Assembly (NCBI GenBank): GCA_030831135.1
Contig: JAURLR010000387.1
Location: 1-16,724, forward strand
Direction of reading: 5' to 3'
DNA: 16,724 nucleotides
Origin: Alphaproteobacteria bacterium
Lineage (GTDB): Bacteria > Pseudomonadota > Alphaproteobacteria > UBA6615
Shown: positions 6,251 through 13,372 of the stretch, in pieces
Position numbering within the stretch: position 1 is the stretch's first letter
Layout: each line of letters begins with the position of its first letter
Position numbers and translations under genes: made by a program
The notes under the pieces: model-generated
Database searches by the model: none
What the model was told of the DNA's origin: nothing
Seen by the model: only the letters and a program-made list of their open reading frames with translations

Positions 6251-7078
6251 ATGTCTGAAGCTCAGAAGCCTGTTTACAACAATTCGCGGTTTCGCGTTGT
6301 TGACTACAATTTCGATACCTTGGGCGGCCCGGCAGCGGGTGAGAAATATATCGACGCCACCTTCACCGATCTGGCGACCGGCGACGAAGTCAAGATTTCC
6401 GATTTCGCGGGCAAGTGGCTGGTGATCGAGACCGGGTCTTCGACCTGCTCGATGTATACCAAGAACATCGTCACCTATAAGGACATCGTGGCCGAGTTTC
6501 CCGATGTGGAATTCGTGATGGTCTATGTCCGCGAGGCCCATCCGGGTGAGCGCATGGGGCCGCACCAGACGATGGATGACAAGATCAAGTCCGCCAGGCT
6601 GGTGGCACCGCGCTACAAGGAGTTCCGGCGGGTGCTGGTCGATGATCTCGACGGCACGTTCCATCGGGCCTATGGCGCGATGCCGAACGTCGTCTACATC
6701 ATTCGCCCCGACGGCACGATCCATTATCGCTGCAATTGGGCCGCCCCGCACCTGATTCAGGCTGCGCTGCAGGATCGTGAGAATTATCACAAGGTCGAGA
6801 ATGCGCCGACTGCCGAACTTCGCGCGACACGATCCATGCCGCACATGATGCGGACCATGTGGACCGGCGGGTTCATCGCGCTTTATGACTTCTTCAAGAA
6901 CGCGCCGCTGACGGTGGCCAAGCATATCCAGATCGACCGTTACTATGAAAAGCATGGCCGGTTCCGGAATGAGCCGCTGAGCCAGGAAGAGATTGCGGCA
7001 CGGCTTGCGGCCGGTGAAGCGGATGCAGAAAAGGCACCGGCACCCGGTCAGGCTGCACCCAAGCAGGCGGCAGAATAA
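6251..7078 (+). CDS. Iodothyronine deiodinase-like thioredoxin-fold protein (cysteine form)
   Basis: 275 aa. The start is ATG at 6251, set by AAGGGGAG seven bases upstream; the open frame extends 15 codons further without a ribosome site. Residues 30-175 are thioredoxin-fold and follow the deiodinase family (PF00837) closely. GSSTCSMYT (62-70) sits where vertebrate enzymes have GSCTUPPF, so C66 replaces selenocysteine. VYVREAH (91-97) matches the IYIEEAH catalytic segment, PHQ (104-106) the NHQ segment, and VVYIIRPDGTIHY (147-159) the LYIIQEGRILY strand. The remainder is a helical extension ending in an Ala/Pro/Glu-rich tail. There is no CxxC pair. Vertebrate deiodinases remove iodine from thyronines; the bacterial function is unknown, with thiol-dependent reduction or dehalogenation of an organic substrate possible. 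It has its own terminator at 7112-7147. Family call is good; activity is not established. Confidence 0.75.
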   Translation: MSEAQKPVYNNSRFRVVDYNFDTLGGPAAGEKYIDATFTDLATGDEVKISDFAGKWLVIETGSSTCSMYTKNIVTYKDIVAEFPDVEFVMVYVREAHPGERMGPHQTMDDKIKSARLVAPRYKEFRRVLVDDLDGTFHRAYGAMPNVVYIIRPDGTIHYRCNWAAPHLIQAALQDRENYHKVENAPTAELRATRSMPHMMRTMWTGGFIALYDFFKNAPLTVAKHIQIDRYYEKHGRFRNEPLSQEEIAARLAAGEADAEKAPAPGQAAPKQAAE

Positions 7079-7111
7079 ACCTGCACTGCCGTTCAGTTCG
7101 AATTGATGGTC

Positions 7112-7147
7112 TCGGCCGTCCGCAGATCGCGGGCGGCCGATTCTTTT
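7112..7147 (+). terminator. Intrinsic terminator after the deiodinase-like gene
   Basis: A 12-bp GC-rich stem (TCGGCCGTCCGC at 7112-7123 with GCGGGCGGCCGA at 7129-7140, one G-U pair), a 5-base loop AGATC and a TTCTTTT tract at 7141-7147 form a textbook rho-independent terminator. It ends only 16 bases before the chosen start of the MFS gene. Confidence 0.85.
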
Positions 7148-7163
7148 GGTAATGATGCGTCCC

Positions 7164-8312
7164 ATGACCCAGAGCGCGTTCCGTATTGCTGTCCCCTTTG
7201 CCGCGTTCTATGGCGCGGTGTTCTTCATGTTCGGGATCATGCTGCCGTTCTGGCCGGTCTGGCTGGAGAGCCGCGGGCTCGGCGCGACCGAGATCGGGAT
7301 CATTCTGGCGCTGGGGGCGTGGATGCGCGTCGCCACAGACCCGCTGATCACGCGCCGGGTTGATCGTTCGGGCCGGGGCAAGCAGGCGATCGTGTTGTTC
7401 GCCGGGGTGAGCGTTGTGGCCTTCGCCGGGTTCTTTGTTGCGGATTCCTTCTGGCTCATCGCGCTGGTCACGCTGATTTACGCACCTATTTTTCATGTGC
7501 TCGTGCCGCTGGGTGAGGCGCAGACCATGGCGGCCGTGCTGCGGCACAAGCTCGATTATGGACGCATCCGGCTCTGGGGGTCGGCGACCTTCATCATCGG
7601 TGCGCTGGGTGCGGGCTGGGTTCTCAGCAAGCAGGAGATCGGTGTGCTGGTGCCGGCCGGTTTCGCGATCCTGCTGCTTGTCTTGCTGGCGACGGTATTT
7701 TTGCGCGAACAGAATCTTTCTTCGCGGGATGTCCCGCCGGGTCGGTTTCTCGATCTGCTGCGCGACCGCACCTTCGTCGCCTTTGCGGTGGCTGCGAGTG
7801 CAGTGCAGGCCAGCCATGCCGTGCTTTATGGTTTCTCGGCGATCCACTGGGGGGCGGCAGGGCTGTCGGAAACCCTGATCGGGTTTCTCTGGGCCGGGAG
7901 CGTGGTTGCAGAAATTGCGCTGTTTTCGGTCAGCGGTGCCGTGGTCCGGAAATGCGGTCCGTTCGGGCTGCTGGCCATCGGTGCTGGCGCGGGGCTTGTA
8001 CGCTGGCTCATTCTCGCGGAAACCACTGCATTGCCGGGATTGATTGTCGCCCAAGGGCTGCACGCCGCAAGTTTCGGGGCGACCTATCTGGCCACCATGC
8101 ATTTCATCGCCACCCGCGCCCCCGATGGTCTCAAGGCCTCCGCGCAGGGTGCCTATGCATCCATATCCGGCGTGATGATGGGAATCATGATGCTGTCGGC
8201 GGGCAGCCTCTACGCTGTCCTGAATGCCGACGCCTATTACGCGATGGCTGGGGTGTGTGCTCTATCCGGCGTCGTTGGACTTGTGGCCAGACGCGCCGCA
8301 GCCCGGGGTTAG
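7164..8312 (+). CDS. MFS permease, 3-phenylpropionate transporter (HcaT)-like
   Basis: About 382 aa with roughly 12 hydrophobic segments, an inner-membrane transporter. The N-terminus (FRIAVPFAAFYGAVFFMFGI) and the segment DYGRIRLWGSATFI in the middle are typical of the MFS_1_like group that includes the 3-phenylpropionate transporter HcaT and related nucleoside or sugar permeases. It probably imports an organic acid by proton symport; the neighbouring catabolic genes make an aromatic or similar acid a reasonable guess. No clear ribosome-binding site is visible. ATG at 7164 is chosen because it gives the N-terminus usual for the family; ATGs at 7152 and 7155 or the TTG at 7146 are possible. 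It lies immediately behind an intrinsic terminator, so its promoter position is puzzling. It converges on the CocE-type hydrolase gene. Confidence 0.82.
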   Translation: MTQSAFRIAVPFAAFYGAVFFMFGIMLPFWPVWLESRGLGATEIGIILALGAWMRVATDPLITRRVDRSGRGKQAIVLFAGVSVVAFAGFFVADSFWLIALVTLIYAPIFHVLVPLGEAQTMAAVLRHKLDYGRIRLWGSATFIIGALGAGWVLSKQEIGVLVPAGFAILLLVLLATVFLREQNLSSRDVPPGRFLDLLRDRTFVAFAVAASAVQASHAVLYGFSAIHWGAAGLSETLIGFLWAGSVVAEIALFSVSGAVVRKCGPFGLLAIGAGAGLVRWLILAETTALPGLIVAQGLHAASFGATYLATMHFIATRAPDGLKASAQGAYASISGVMMGIMMLSAGSLYAVLNADAYYAMAGVCALSGVVGLVARRAAARG

Positions 8313-8493
8313 CCCCTGGTGCATGATGATCATGCTGTAGACTTCGATCCCGTCCTCGCCAACCTTGAGACGGTGGCCGATTTCACAGGGCAGGGTGAGT
8401 GCCTGTTCGGTGAAGCATCACTTTTGGGCACCATCAATCAGGCGGGAGCCGCATCTCGGAAGATTCGGACCCCGCCTGATCGCTCTTGGGCAT
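8262..8493 (-). pseudogene. Possible small gene remnant downstream of the CocE-type hydrolase
   Basis: On the minus strand a good AGGAG ribosome site (overlapping the hydrolase stop codon) precedes an ATG at 8493 that opens only 19 codons to TGA at 8434. In another frame, after a TGA at 8418-8420, an open stretch from 8417 to a TAG at 8262 encodes a protein-like sequence (about 35 residues before it enters the 3' end of the MFS gene), including LPCEIGHRLKVGEDGIEVYS, with the strong G/C bias at third positions seen in genuine genes here. It has no start codon of its own. It may be the decayed end of a gene broken by frameshift and stop. I do not recognise the family. The 19-codon part coincides with a hairpin and may be an artefact. 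Confidence 0.25.
8437..8480. repeat. 44-base hairpin in the MFS/CocE convergent gap
   Basis: ATCAGGCGGG (8437-8446) pairs perfectly with CCCGCCTGAT (8471-8480). Inside, CCG/CGG and ATCT/AGAT extend the stem around a CGGA loop, with a 2x2 internal loop and one mismatch. It starts 23 bases past the stop codon of the CocE-type gene and could end or protect that transcript, but no T tract follows on either strand. Confidence 0.55.
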
Positions 8494-8502
8494 GCTGTGC
8501 TC

Positions 8503-10221
8503 CTACGTGGATTTCCGATTCTTCGGAATGATCGGCAGCAGCAGATGCGAGGGATGTTTGGGTCCCGTGTGGATCGTCGTCTTTCCGCCGAAGATCTCCT
8601 TGGGACGGTCCGTGGGATGATCGTGCAGGAACACCCCCGAGCCCCGTGAGGGGACATAGGCATCCACAGCGGGCCCCGGCCTGTCAAAGTCCTGCCCCGA
8701 GATGTTCAGCGCGATCTGGAAGCCCTTGGGCAACACGACGCACTGGGGCCAGATTTCCACATCGACTTCGTAGATCTCGCCCGGGATCAGCATCTGCTTG
8801 TCGTCATGGGTGTGATAGGGCCGCCAGGGTTCGGATTTCTCCGGGTCCAGCTTGCGATGGGACACCCGCAGCCAGCCCTGCGCGAGCGGTGTCTCGGGGT
8901 CGACTGTGCCCTGGAAATAGACCTCGCGCCCCTTGTCGGAAAAGGCCTGCATGGTCACGAATAGGTCGCAGTCCTCGGTAGAGGAGGAGACATAAAGCTT
9001 CGCCACCATCGGACCTGTGATTTCCGTTTCGCGTTCGAGTGGTGGCGTGCGCCATGTGATGCCCCGGGTCAGGGCGCGGAATTCCTTGGCGCGTTTTGCC
9101 TTTGGCGCTTTCCAGTCGAGTTTGCCCTTGCCACCGGCATCGAGGAACAACTTGGTCCATTTTGTGCCCTTGAGCGGCCATTCGCTTTCCTTGCGCAGTT
9201 CCACCTCGTCGGTGAAGGGACGGCGCAGGTTGAGCCAGACGCGCGGTTCCTTGTTCCAGCCGTTCTTTTCACCCTTCAGATAATGGTCGAAGAAGCGCTT
9301 CTGCAATTCCATCCCGTAGTCGAGATAGAACCATTCCTCGTGGCGACCGGGGTGGCCTTCGAGCCATTTTTCCTTCGAGGCCGCTTGCGTAAATGCCTCG
9401 AAATTGCCGCGCGGATGCAAGCCGAACCCGGCCCAGCTCGCAGCGCTCAGGAAGGGCACTTTCACCTGGCTCCAATCCGGTGAACGGGACTGGTACCAGT
9501 CATCATCCATTTCCCGGATCCGGAAGTTCTCCAGAGTATCGGCGCGGTTTTCATGGAGTTCGCGCGGGGTCAGTTTCGCCGGGCCCGTGGCGCGTTCGTT
9601 CATCCAGTGATCATGCGGTCCCTTGGGGTTACCGTGCTGGACGGCCTCGACCTGGCGCGGGTACCAGATTTCCATGAACTTGTTGGACAGAATGCCGCCA
9701 TGGCGCGCCCAGTCACGATACTGGTCTGCAGCCCCCTCCCACGGGATCATCGCGGTGAGATGTTTGGGTTGCAAGGCGGCGACCTGCCACTGGTTGATGG
9801 CGTAGTAGGACACCCCGTTGAGGCCGACCTTCCCGTTGCTCCAATTCTGCTGCCCCGCCCAGTCAATGGCGTTGGCAAAATCCTGAGTTTCCCGGGGTGA
9901 GAAGATGTCGAGATAGCCGGGAGACCGACCTGCCCCACGGGAATCGAGCCGTACGCAAGCATATCCCCACGGGACCCAGATTTCGGGATCGACGGTTTCC
10001 CATGTCATCCAGCGATGCTCGGAGCCGGGCAGGATGTCGGGATGCATGGCGAGCAGAGAATCCCAGAGCGGTTTGTAGTGCTCCTGATACTTCACGCCCT
10101 TGCCATAAGGGCCTCCGGCCATAACGACGGGAACTTTGGCCTTGGTGTCGGGACGATAGACATCAGCCCGCAGGACGACGCCGTCATCCATCTTGATCGG
10201 TAAATCGCGTTCAATGATCAT
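8503..10221 (-). CDS. CocE/NonD family acyl hydrolase
   Basis: 572 aa, ATG at 10221 with GGGAGAAA upstream. It is a full-length PF02129 + PF08530 protein: an alpha/beta-hydrolase half (residues 1-315) and a C-terminal jelly-roll half (about 330-570). The nucleophile is S138 in GLNGVSYYA, and DSRGAGRSPG (93-102) is the usual oxyanion-side segment. H294 in GHPGRHEEW is the likely catalytic histidine. The loop that carries the catalytic aspartate in cocaine esterase is ASWAGFGLHPRGNFE (261-275) here, without the aspartate, a variant found in a subgroup of the family. Relatives cleave esters, acyl bonds or glutaryl amides. No signal peptide. It is a single gene on the minus strand, divergent from the decarboxylase operon. 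Family is certain, substrate unknown. Confidence 0.9.
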   Translation of the reverse strand: MIIERDLPIKMDDGVVLRADVYRPDTKAKVPVVMAGGPYGKGVKYQEHYKPLWDSLLAMHPDILPGSEHRWMTWETVDPEIWVPWGYACVRLDSRGAGRSPGYLDIFSPRETQDFANAIDWAGQQNWSNGKVGLNGVSYYAINQWQVAALQPKHLTAMIPWEGAADQYRDWARHGGILSNKFMEIWYPRQVEAVQHGNPKGPHDHWMNERATGPAKLTPRELHENRADTLENFRIREMDDDWYQSRSPDWSQVKVPFLSAASWAGFGLHPRGNFEAFTQAASKEKWLEGHPGRHEEWFYLDYGMELQKRFFDHYLKGEKNGWNKEPRVWLNLRRPFTDEVELRKESEWPLKGTKWTKLFLDAGGKGKLDWKAPKAKRAKEFRALTRGITWRTPPLERETEITGPMVAKLYVSSSTEDCDLFVTMQAFSDKGREVYFQGTVDPETPLAQGWLRVSHRKLDPEKSEPWRPYHTHDDKQMLIPGEIYEVDVEIWPQCVVLPKGFQIALNISGQDFDRPGPAVDAYVPSRGSGVFLHDHPTDRPKEIFGGKTTIHTGPKHPSHLLLPIIPKNRKST

Positions 10222-10449
10222 GGTGTTTCTCCCGGTTCTGGCGGCCCTTCTTACGGTGGCTGGACTGACGCGCAGGCGCAGGCCATATCGGGGTTCCGCT
10301 CATGAATTCCACTATAGGAAAAAATTCTCCCGTGAGAAAGTGAAGACATTAGTGTATCGCAAGGTGTCCGGGCTGACGCTTTCCGTTCGCATCCGGCACG
10401 CCAGTCGCTACTATCGCGGCAATACGAAACACGTTTGAGGGGAGCAAAC
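10222..10449. promoter_or_regulatory. Divergent promoter region between the hydrolase and decarboxylase operon
   Basis: These 228 bases separate two outward-facing genes and must hold both promoters. The part 10303-10360 is AT-richer than its surroundings. It contains two short inverted repeats in tandem, TTCC-6-GGAA at 10307-10320 and TTCTC-4-GAGAA at 10325-10338. These could be operator half-sites of an IclR- or LysR-type regulator, but the arms are only 4-5 bp and the evidence is weak. No gene is seen inside. Confidence 0.45.
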
Positions 10450-11418
10450 ATGGCGACGTCAACTGGTGAGCAGGTCATCGCAATCGAAGAGCATTACTGG
10501 GATCCGGATCTGGTCGCGCAATATGCCGAAGCAGACAAGATCGGGGGTGCTGGCAAGCTGCGGCCCAAGCTGGAGGACCTCTATGGCGAGAGAATCGCGG
10601 AGATGGATTCGGCTGGCATCGACATTCAGGTGCTCTCCCACGGTGCGCCCTCGACCCAGCGCCTTGATCCGTCGAGCGCGGCGGCGGTCACCCGGACGAC
10701 GAATGACCGCCTGAAGCAAATCGTGGACGAACGCCCGGACCGGTTTGCGGCCTTTGCCAATCTGCCAACCCCCGACCCGGATGCCTGCGCCGACGAACTT
10801 GAACGCTGCGTCAATGATCTCGGCTTCAAGGGCGCGATGGTCCATGGGCTGACCCATGGTGTGTTTTTCGATGATCCCAAGTTCTGGCCGATCTTCGAGC
10901 GGGCACAGGCGCTGGACGTGCCGTTGTACATGCATCCCGCCGTACCGGACCCGACCGTCGTCGAGCGATACTATCAGCCCTATGTGAAGGACTTCCCCGC
11001 GCTGCTGAATGCCGGTTGGGGGTTCACGGTGGAAACAGCCACCCAGTGCATCCGCCTGGTGCTCAGCGGGGTGCTCGACAAGTATCCCGATGTGAAGATC
11101 ATGGTGGGTCACCTGGGCGAGGGCTTGCCATTTCTGCTGTGGCGGATCGATCACGCGCTCTCGCGCCCCGGCAACAAGCCGCTGGCCTTTCGCGAGGTGT
11201 TCAGCCGCAACTTCTACATCACGACCAGCGGCAATTTCTCGGACCCCGCCATGCTGTGTTCGCTGCAGGAACTCGGCGCGGACCGTATCCTGTTCTCGGT
11301 CGACTGGCCGTTTGTGCCCAACGCGCTGGGGACCGAGTGGATTGAACGCCTGCACCTCAATGCCGAGGACAAGGCAAAGATTCTCAATGGCAACGCCCGG
11401 CGATTGCTCAAGCTCTAG
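10450..11418 (+). CDS. Amidohydrolase-2 decarboxylase, ACMSD / gamma-resorcylate decarboxylase-like
   Basis: 322 aa. The ATG at 10450 is set by GAGGGGAG six bases upstream. A PF04909 TIM barrel of the ACMSD group. IEEHY (E13, H15) replaces the usual HxH, as in gamma-resorcylate and 5-carboxyvanillate decarboxylases; the other metal ligands are H162 in YMHP and D285 in FSVDWPF, with H221 in VGHLGEG as the likely active-site histidine. Such enzymes, using Zn or Mn, remove (or add) a carboxylate ortho to a phenolic OH, or hydrolyse related substrates. It is the first gene of a tight operon with a CoA-transferase (22 bases on) and a VOC protein. The active-site set supports non-oxidative decarboxylation; hydrolase activity cannot be excluded. 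Confidence 0.88.
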   Translation: MATSTGEQVIAIEEHYWDPDLVAQYAEADKIGGAGKLRPKLEDLYGERIAEMDSAGIDIQVLSHGAPSTQRLDPSSAAAVTRTTNDRLKQIVDERPDRFAAFANLPTPDPDACADELERCVNDLGFKGAMVHGLTHGVFFDDPKFWPIFERAQALDVPLYMHPAVPDPTVVERYYQPYVKDFPALLNAGWGFTVETATQCIRLVLSGVLDKYPDVKIMVGHLGEGLPFLLWRIDHALSRPGNKPLAFREVFSRNFYITTSGNFSDPAMLCSLQELGADRILFSVDWPFVPNALGTEWIERLHLNAEDKAKILNGNARRLLKL

Positions 11419-11440
11419 TACCTGAACAGAGGGTTTCACG

Positions 11441-12646
11441 ATGCCGCATACTCCGGCTGCTGCCGTCCTGGATCACATCACTGTCCTTGATCTGACGCGG
11501 GTTCGATCCGGCCCGACCTGCGTGCGCCAGCTCGCGGATTGGGGCGCAAATGTCATCAAGGTTGAAATGCCGCCAGCCGTTGAGGGTGGGGCCGCACTGG
11601 GTGGATCCCGCCATGGGTCGGATTTCCAGAACCTCCACCGCAACAAGCGCTCCTTGGCGCTGAACCTCAAGGATGCTGCGGGCCGGGAGGTCTTCTACAA
11701 GCTGGTGGCCCAGGCGGATGTGGTGGTCGAAAACTACCGGCCTGACGTCAAGACCCGGCTGGGCATCGATTATGATGCCCTGTCGGCCATCAACCCCCGG
11801 ATCATTCTGGCCAGTATCTCGGGTTTCGGTCAGAACGGTCCCTATGCGAAGCGTCCGGGTTTTGACCAGGTTGCGCAGGGTATGGGCGGGCTGATGTCGA
11901 TCACCGGATTGCCGGGACAGGGGCCGGTGCGGGTCGGCATTCCGATTGCCGACCTGACAGCGGGACTGTTTGCGGCACAGGGCGTGATGCTGGCGCTGAT
12001 CGAGCGGGAAAAATCCGGGAAGGGGCAGTGGCTGCACACCTCGCTGCTGGAAGCCCAGACCTTCATGCTCGACTTCCAGTCCGCGCGCTGGCTCGTGGAT
12101 CGCGAGGTTCCGCAACAGGCGGGCAACAACCACCCCACAAGCATTCCGACCGGCGTTTTTGCGACTGCGGACGGGCATATGAATATTGCCGTTGCCGGAC
12201 AGGAAATCTGGGGGCGTTTCTGCCGGGCGCTCGATCATGAGGACTGGATGGCGGACCCGGAATTTGCCGATGCGCCGGCACGGTCGAAGAATCGCGACCG
12301 GCTGAACGCGGCGATCGCTGCGTGTATTGCGGAGAAATCCACTGCGGAATGGGTCGAGGCGTTCAACGACCTCGGCGTACCGTGTGGGCCGATTTACAAT
12401 ATCGGCGAGCTGTTTGCCGACGAACAGGTCGAGCATCTGGGGCTGGCACAGCCACTGACCTCTCCGGCGCTTGGCGAGATGCAGTTTGTCCGTCAGCCGG
12501 TTTCGCTCAGCCGGACGCCGAGTTCCTTTGCAGTGGCACCGCCCGAAGTGGGAGAGCATACCCGCGAGGTGCTGGCCAATCTGGGATATGACGAGGAATC
12601 GATCACGTCCTTGCACGACAGCGGCGTTGTTTCGTCGGGAGATTAG
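11441..12646 (+). CDS. Class III CoA-transferase (CaiB/BaiF family)
   Basis: 401 aa, ATG at 11441 with AGAGGG seven bases upstream. A full-length PF02515 protein, cytoplasmic, expected to form an interlocked dimer. Visible signatures are LDLTRVRSGPTCVRQLADWG (17-36), the NLHRNKRSLALNLK segment (64-77), VENYRPDVKTRLGID (96-110) and GIPIADLTAG (166-175), in which D171 matches the aspartate (D169 of formyl-CoA transferase) that forms the acyl anhydride with the substrate. It moves CoA from an acyl-CoA donor to an organic acid; the acid cannot be named. It sits between the decarboxylase-like gene and the VOC gene with gaps of 22 and 11 bases, so it probably activates an intermediate of the same route. 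Confidence 0.92.
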   Translation: MPHTPAAAVLDHITVLDLTRVRSGPTCVRQLADWGANVIKVEMPPAVEGGAALGGSRHGSDFQNLHRNKRSLALNLKDAAGREVFYKLVAQADVVVENYRPDVKTRLGIDYDALSAINPRIILASISGFGQNGPYAKRPGFDQVAQGMGGLMSITGLPGQGPVRVGIPIADLTAGLFAAQGVMLALIEREKSGKGQWLHTSLLEAQTFMLDFQSARWLVDREVPQQAGNNHPTSIPTGVFATADGHMNIAVAGQEIWGRFCRALDHEDWMADPEFADAPARSKNRDRLNAAIAACIAEKSTAEWVEAFNDLGVPCGPIYNIGELFADEQVEHLGLAQPLTSPALGEMQFVRQPVSLSRTPSSFAVAPPEVGEHTREVLANLGYDEESITSLHDSGVVSSGD

Positions 12647-12657
12647 GGGAGAAAAAC

Positions 12658-13203
12658 ATGGATGATGTCGTCCGACCGAATCTGACCCATGCCGGGCTCT
12701 GGGTCCGGGATATGCAGGTGATGGAAGCTTTCTACACCCGGGTCATGGGGTTCCATGTCAGCGATCGCGGTTTCGTGGCACGCTACAACGGCAACATCAC
12801 CTTCATGTCGAATGATCCGACGATCCATCATCAGGTGATCCTCGCCGAGGGCCGGCCCGATGATGTTCCCAGCACGATCAACCAGCTCTCGTTTCTGGTG
12901 AAATCTCTCGATGAGTTGCGAGTGATGTATCGCCGGGTCGTGGCCGAAAACGTCGAGAACCTGCTGCCACGCAACCACGGCAATGCCTGGTCGGTCTATT
13001 TTGATGACCCCGAAGGCAACAATATCGAGGTCTATCTCGATTCCCCGTTCCACGTGCCCCAGCCCTTCGGGGAATATCTCGATTTCGAATTGTCGAATGA
13101 CGAGATTGTGGCGCTCACGGAAAGCATGTGCCGGGCGACGGAAGGTTTTCTGCCGCGCGCGGAATGGGCGGCGAAAATGGCGGCGGGCCAGGCGGCGGAC
13201 TGA
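12658..13203 (+). CDS. VOC family protein, extradiol dioxygenase-like
   Basis: 181 aa, ATG at 12658 with AGGGGAG upstream, 11 bases after the CoA-transferase. It has one pair of beta-alpha-beta-beta-beta modules (about residues 8-60 and 72-128) plus a C-terminal tail. Candidate Fe/Mn ligands are H11 in LTHAGLWV, the HH pair at 57-58 in PTIHHQVIL, H107 in RNHGNAW, and E124 in NNIEVY, the last being the classic position of the third ligand. The motif NQLSFLV at 75-81 takes the place of the usual H-x-A-F. Proteins of this layout are annotated as single-domain catechol 2,3-dioxygenases, but the fold also serves isomerases, epimerases and hydrolases, so ring cleavage is an inference from fold and context. 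Confidence 0.85.
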   Translation: MDDVVRPNLTHAGLWVRDMQVMEAFYTRVMGFHVSDRGFVARYNGNITFMSNDPTIHHQVILAEGRPDDVPSTINQLSFLVKSLDELRVMYRRVVAENVENLLPRNHGNAWSVYFDDPEGNNIEVYLDSPFHVPQPFGEYLDFELSNDEIVALTESMCRATEGFLPRAEWAAKMAAGQAAD

Positions 13204-13229
13204 GGGGTCTGTTCAGAGCGCCGGTACCC

Positions 13230-13314
13230 GTCATTGCGAGGCGCGCGGTGCCGAAGCAATCCAGGGAAGAGCACGACGGCTCTGGATTGCTTCACCCTGC
13301 GGGTTCGCAATGAC
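13230..13314 (+). repeat. Nested palindromic intergenic element, copy 2
   Basis: An 85-base element with perfect 10-bp termini (GTCATTGCGA at 13230, TCGCAATGAC ending 13314) and perfect 12-bp inner arms (GAAGCAATCCAG at 13253-13264, CTGGATTGCTTC at 13282-13293). It is the inverted partner of 885-970; flank sequence such as TTCACCCTGCGGGTTCGCAA is identical, while the 17-base centre differs. It lies 26 bases after the VOC stop, between convergent genes, where its hairpin could also protect or end transcripts. Confidence 0.88.
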
Positions 13315-13372
13315 GGCTGAGATCGGACACCACCAAACGCCACACCACCAATGCAGGCAGTTGTTGGAGGGC

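Noticed and set aside
11408..12616. 402-codon open frame on the minus strand, opposite the CoA-transferase gene
   Set aside because: Same codon-bias shadow; the composition is not protein-like and the sense-strand gene is unambiguous.
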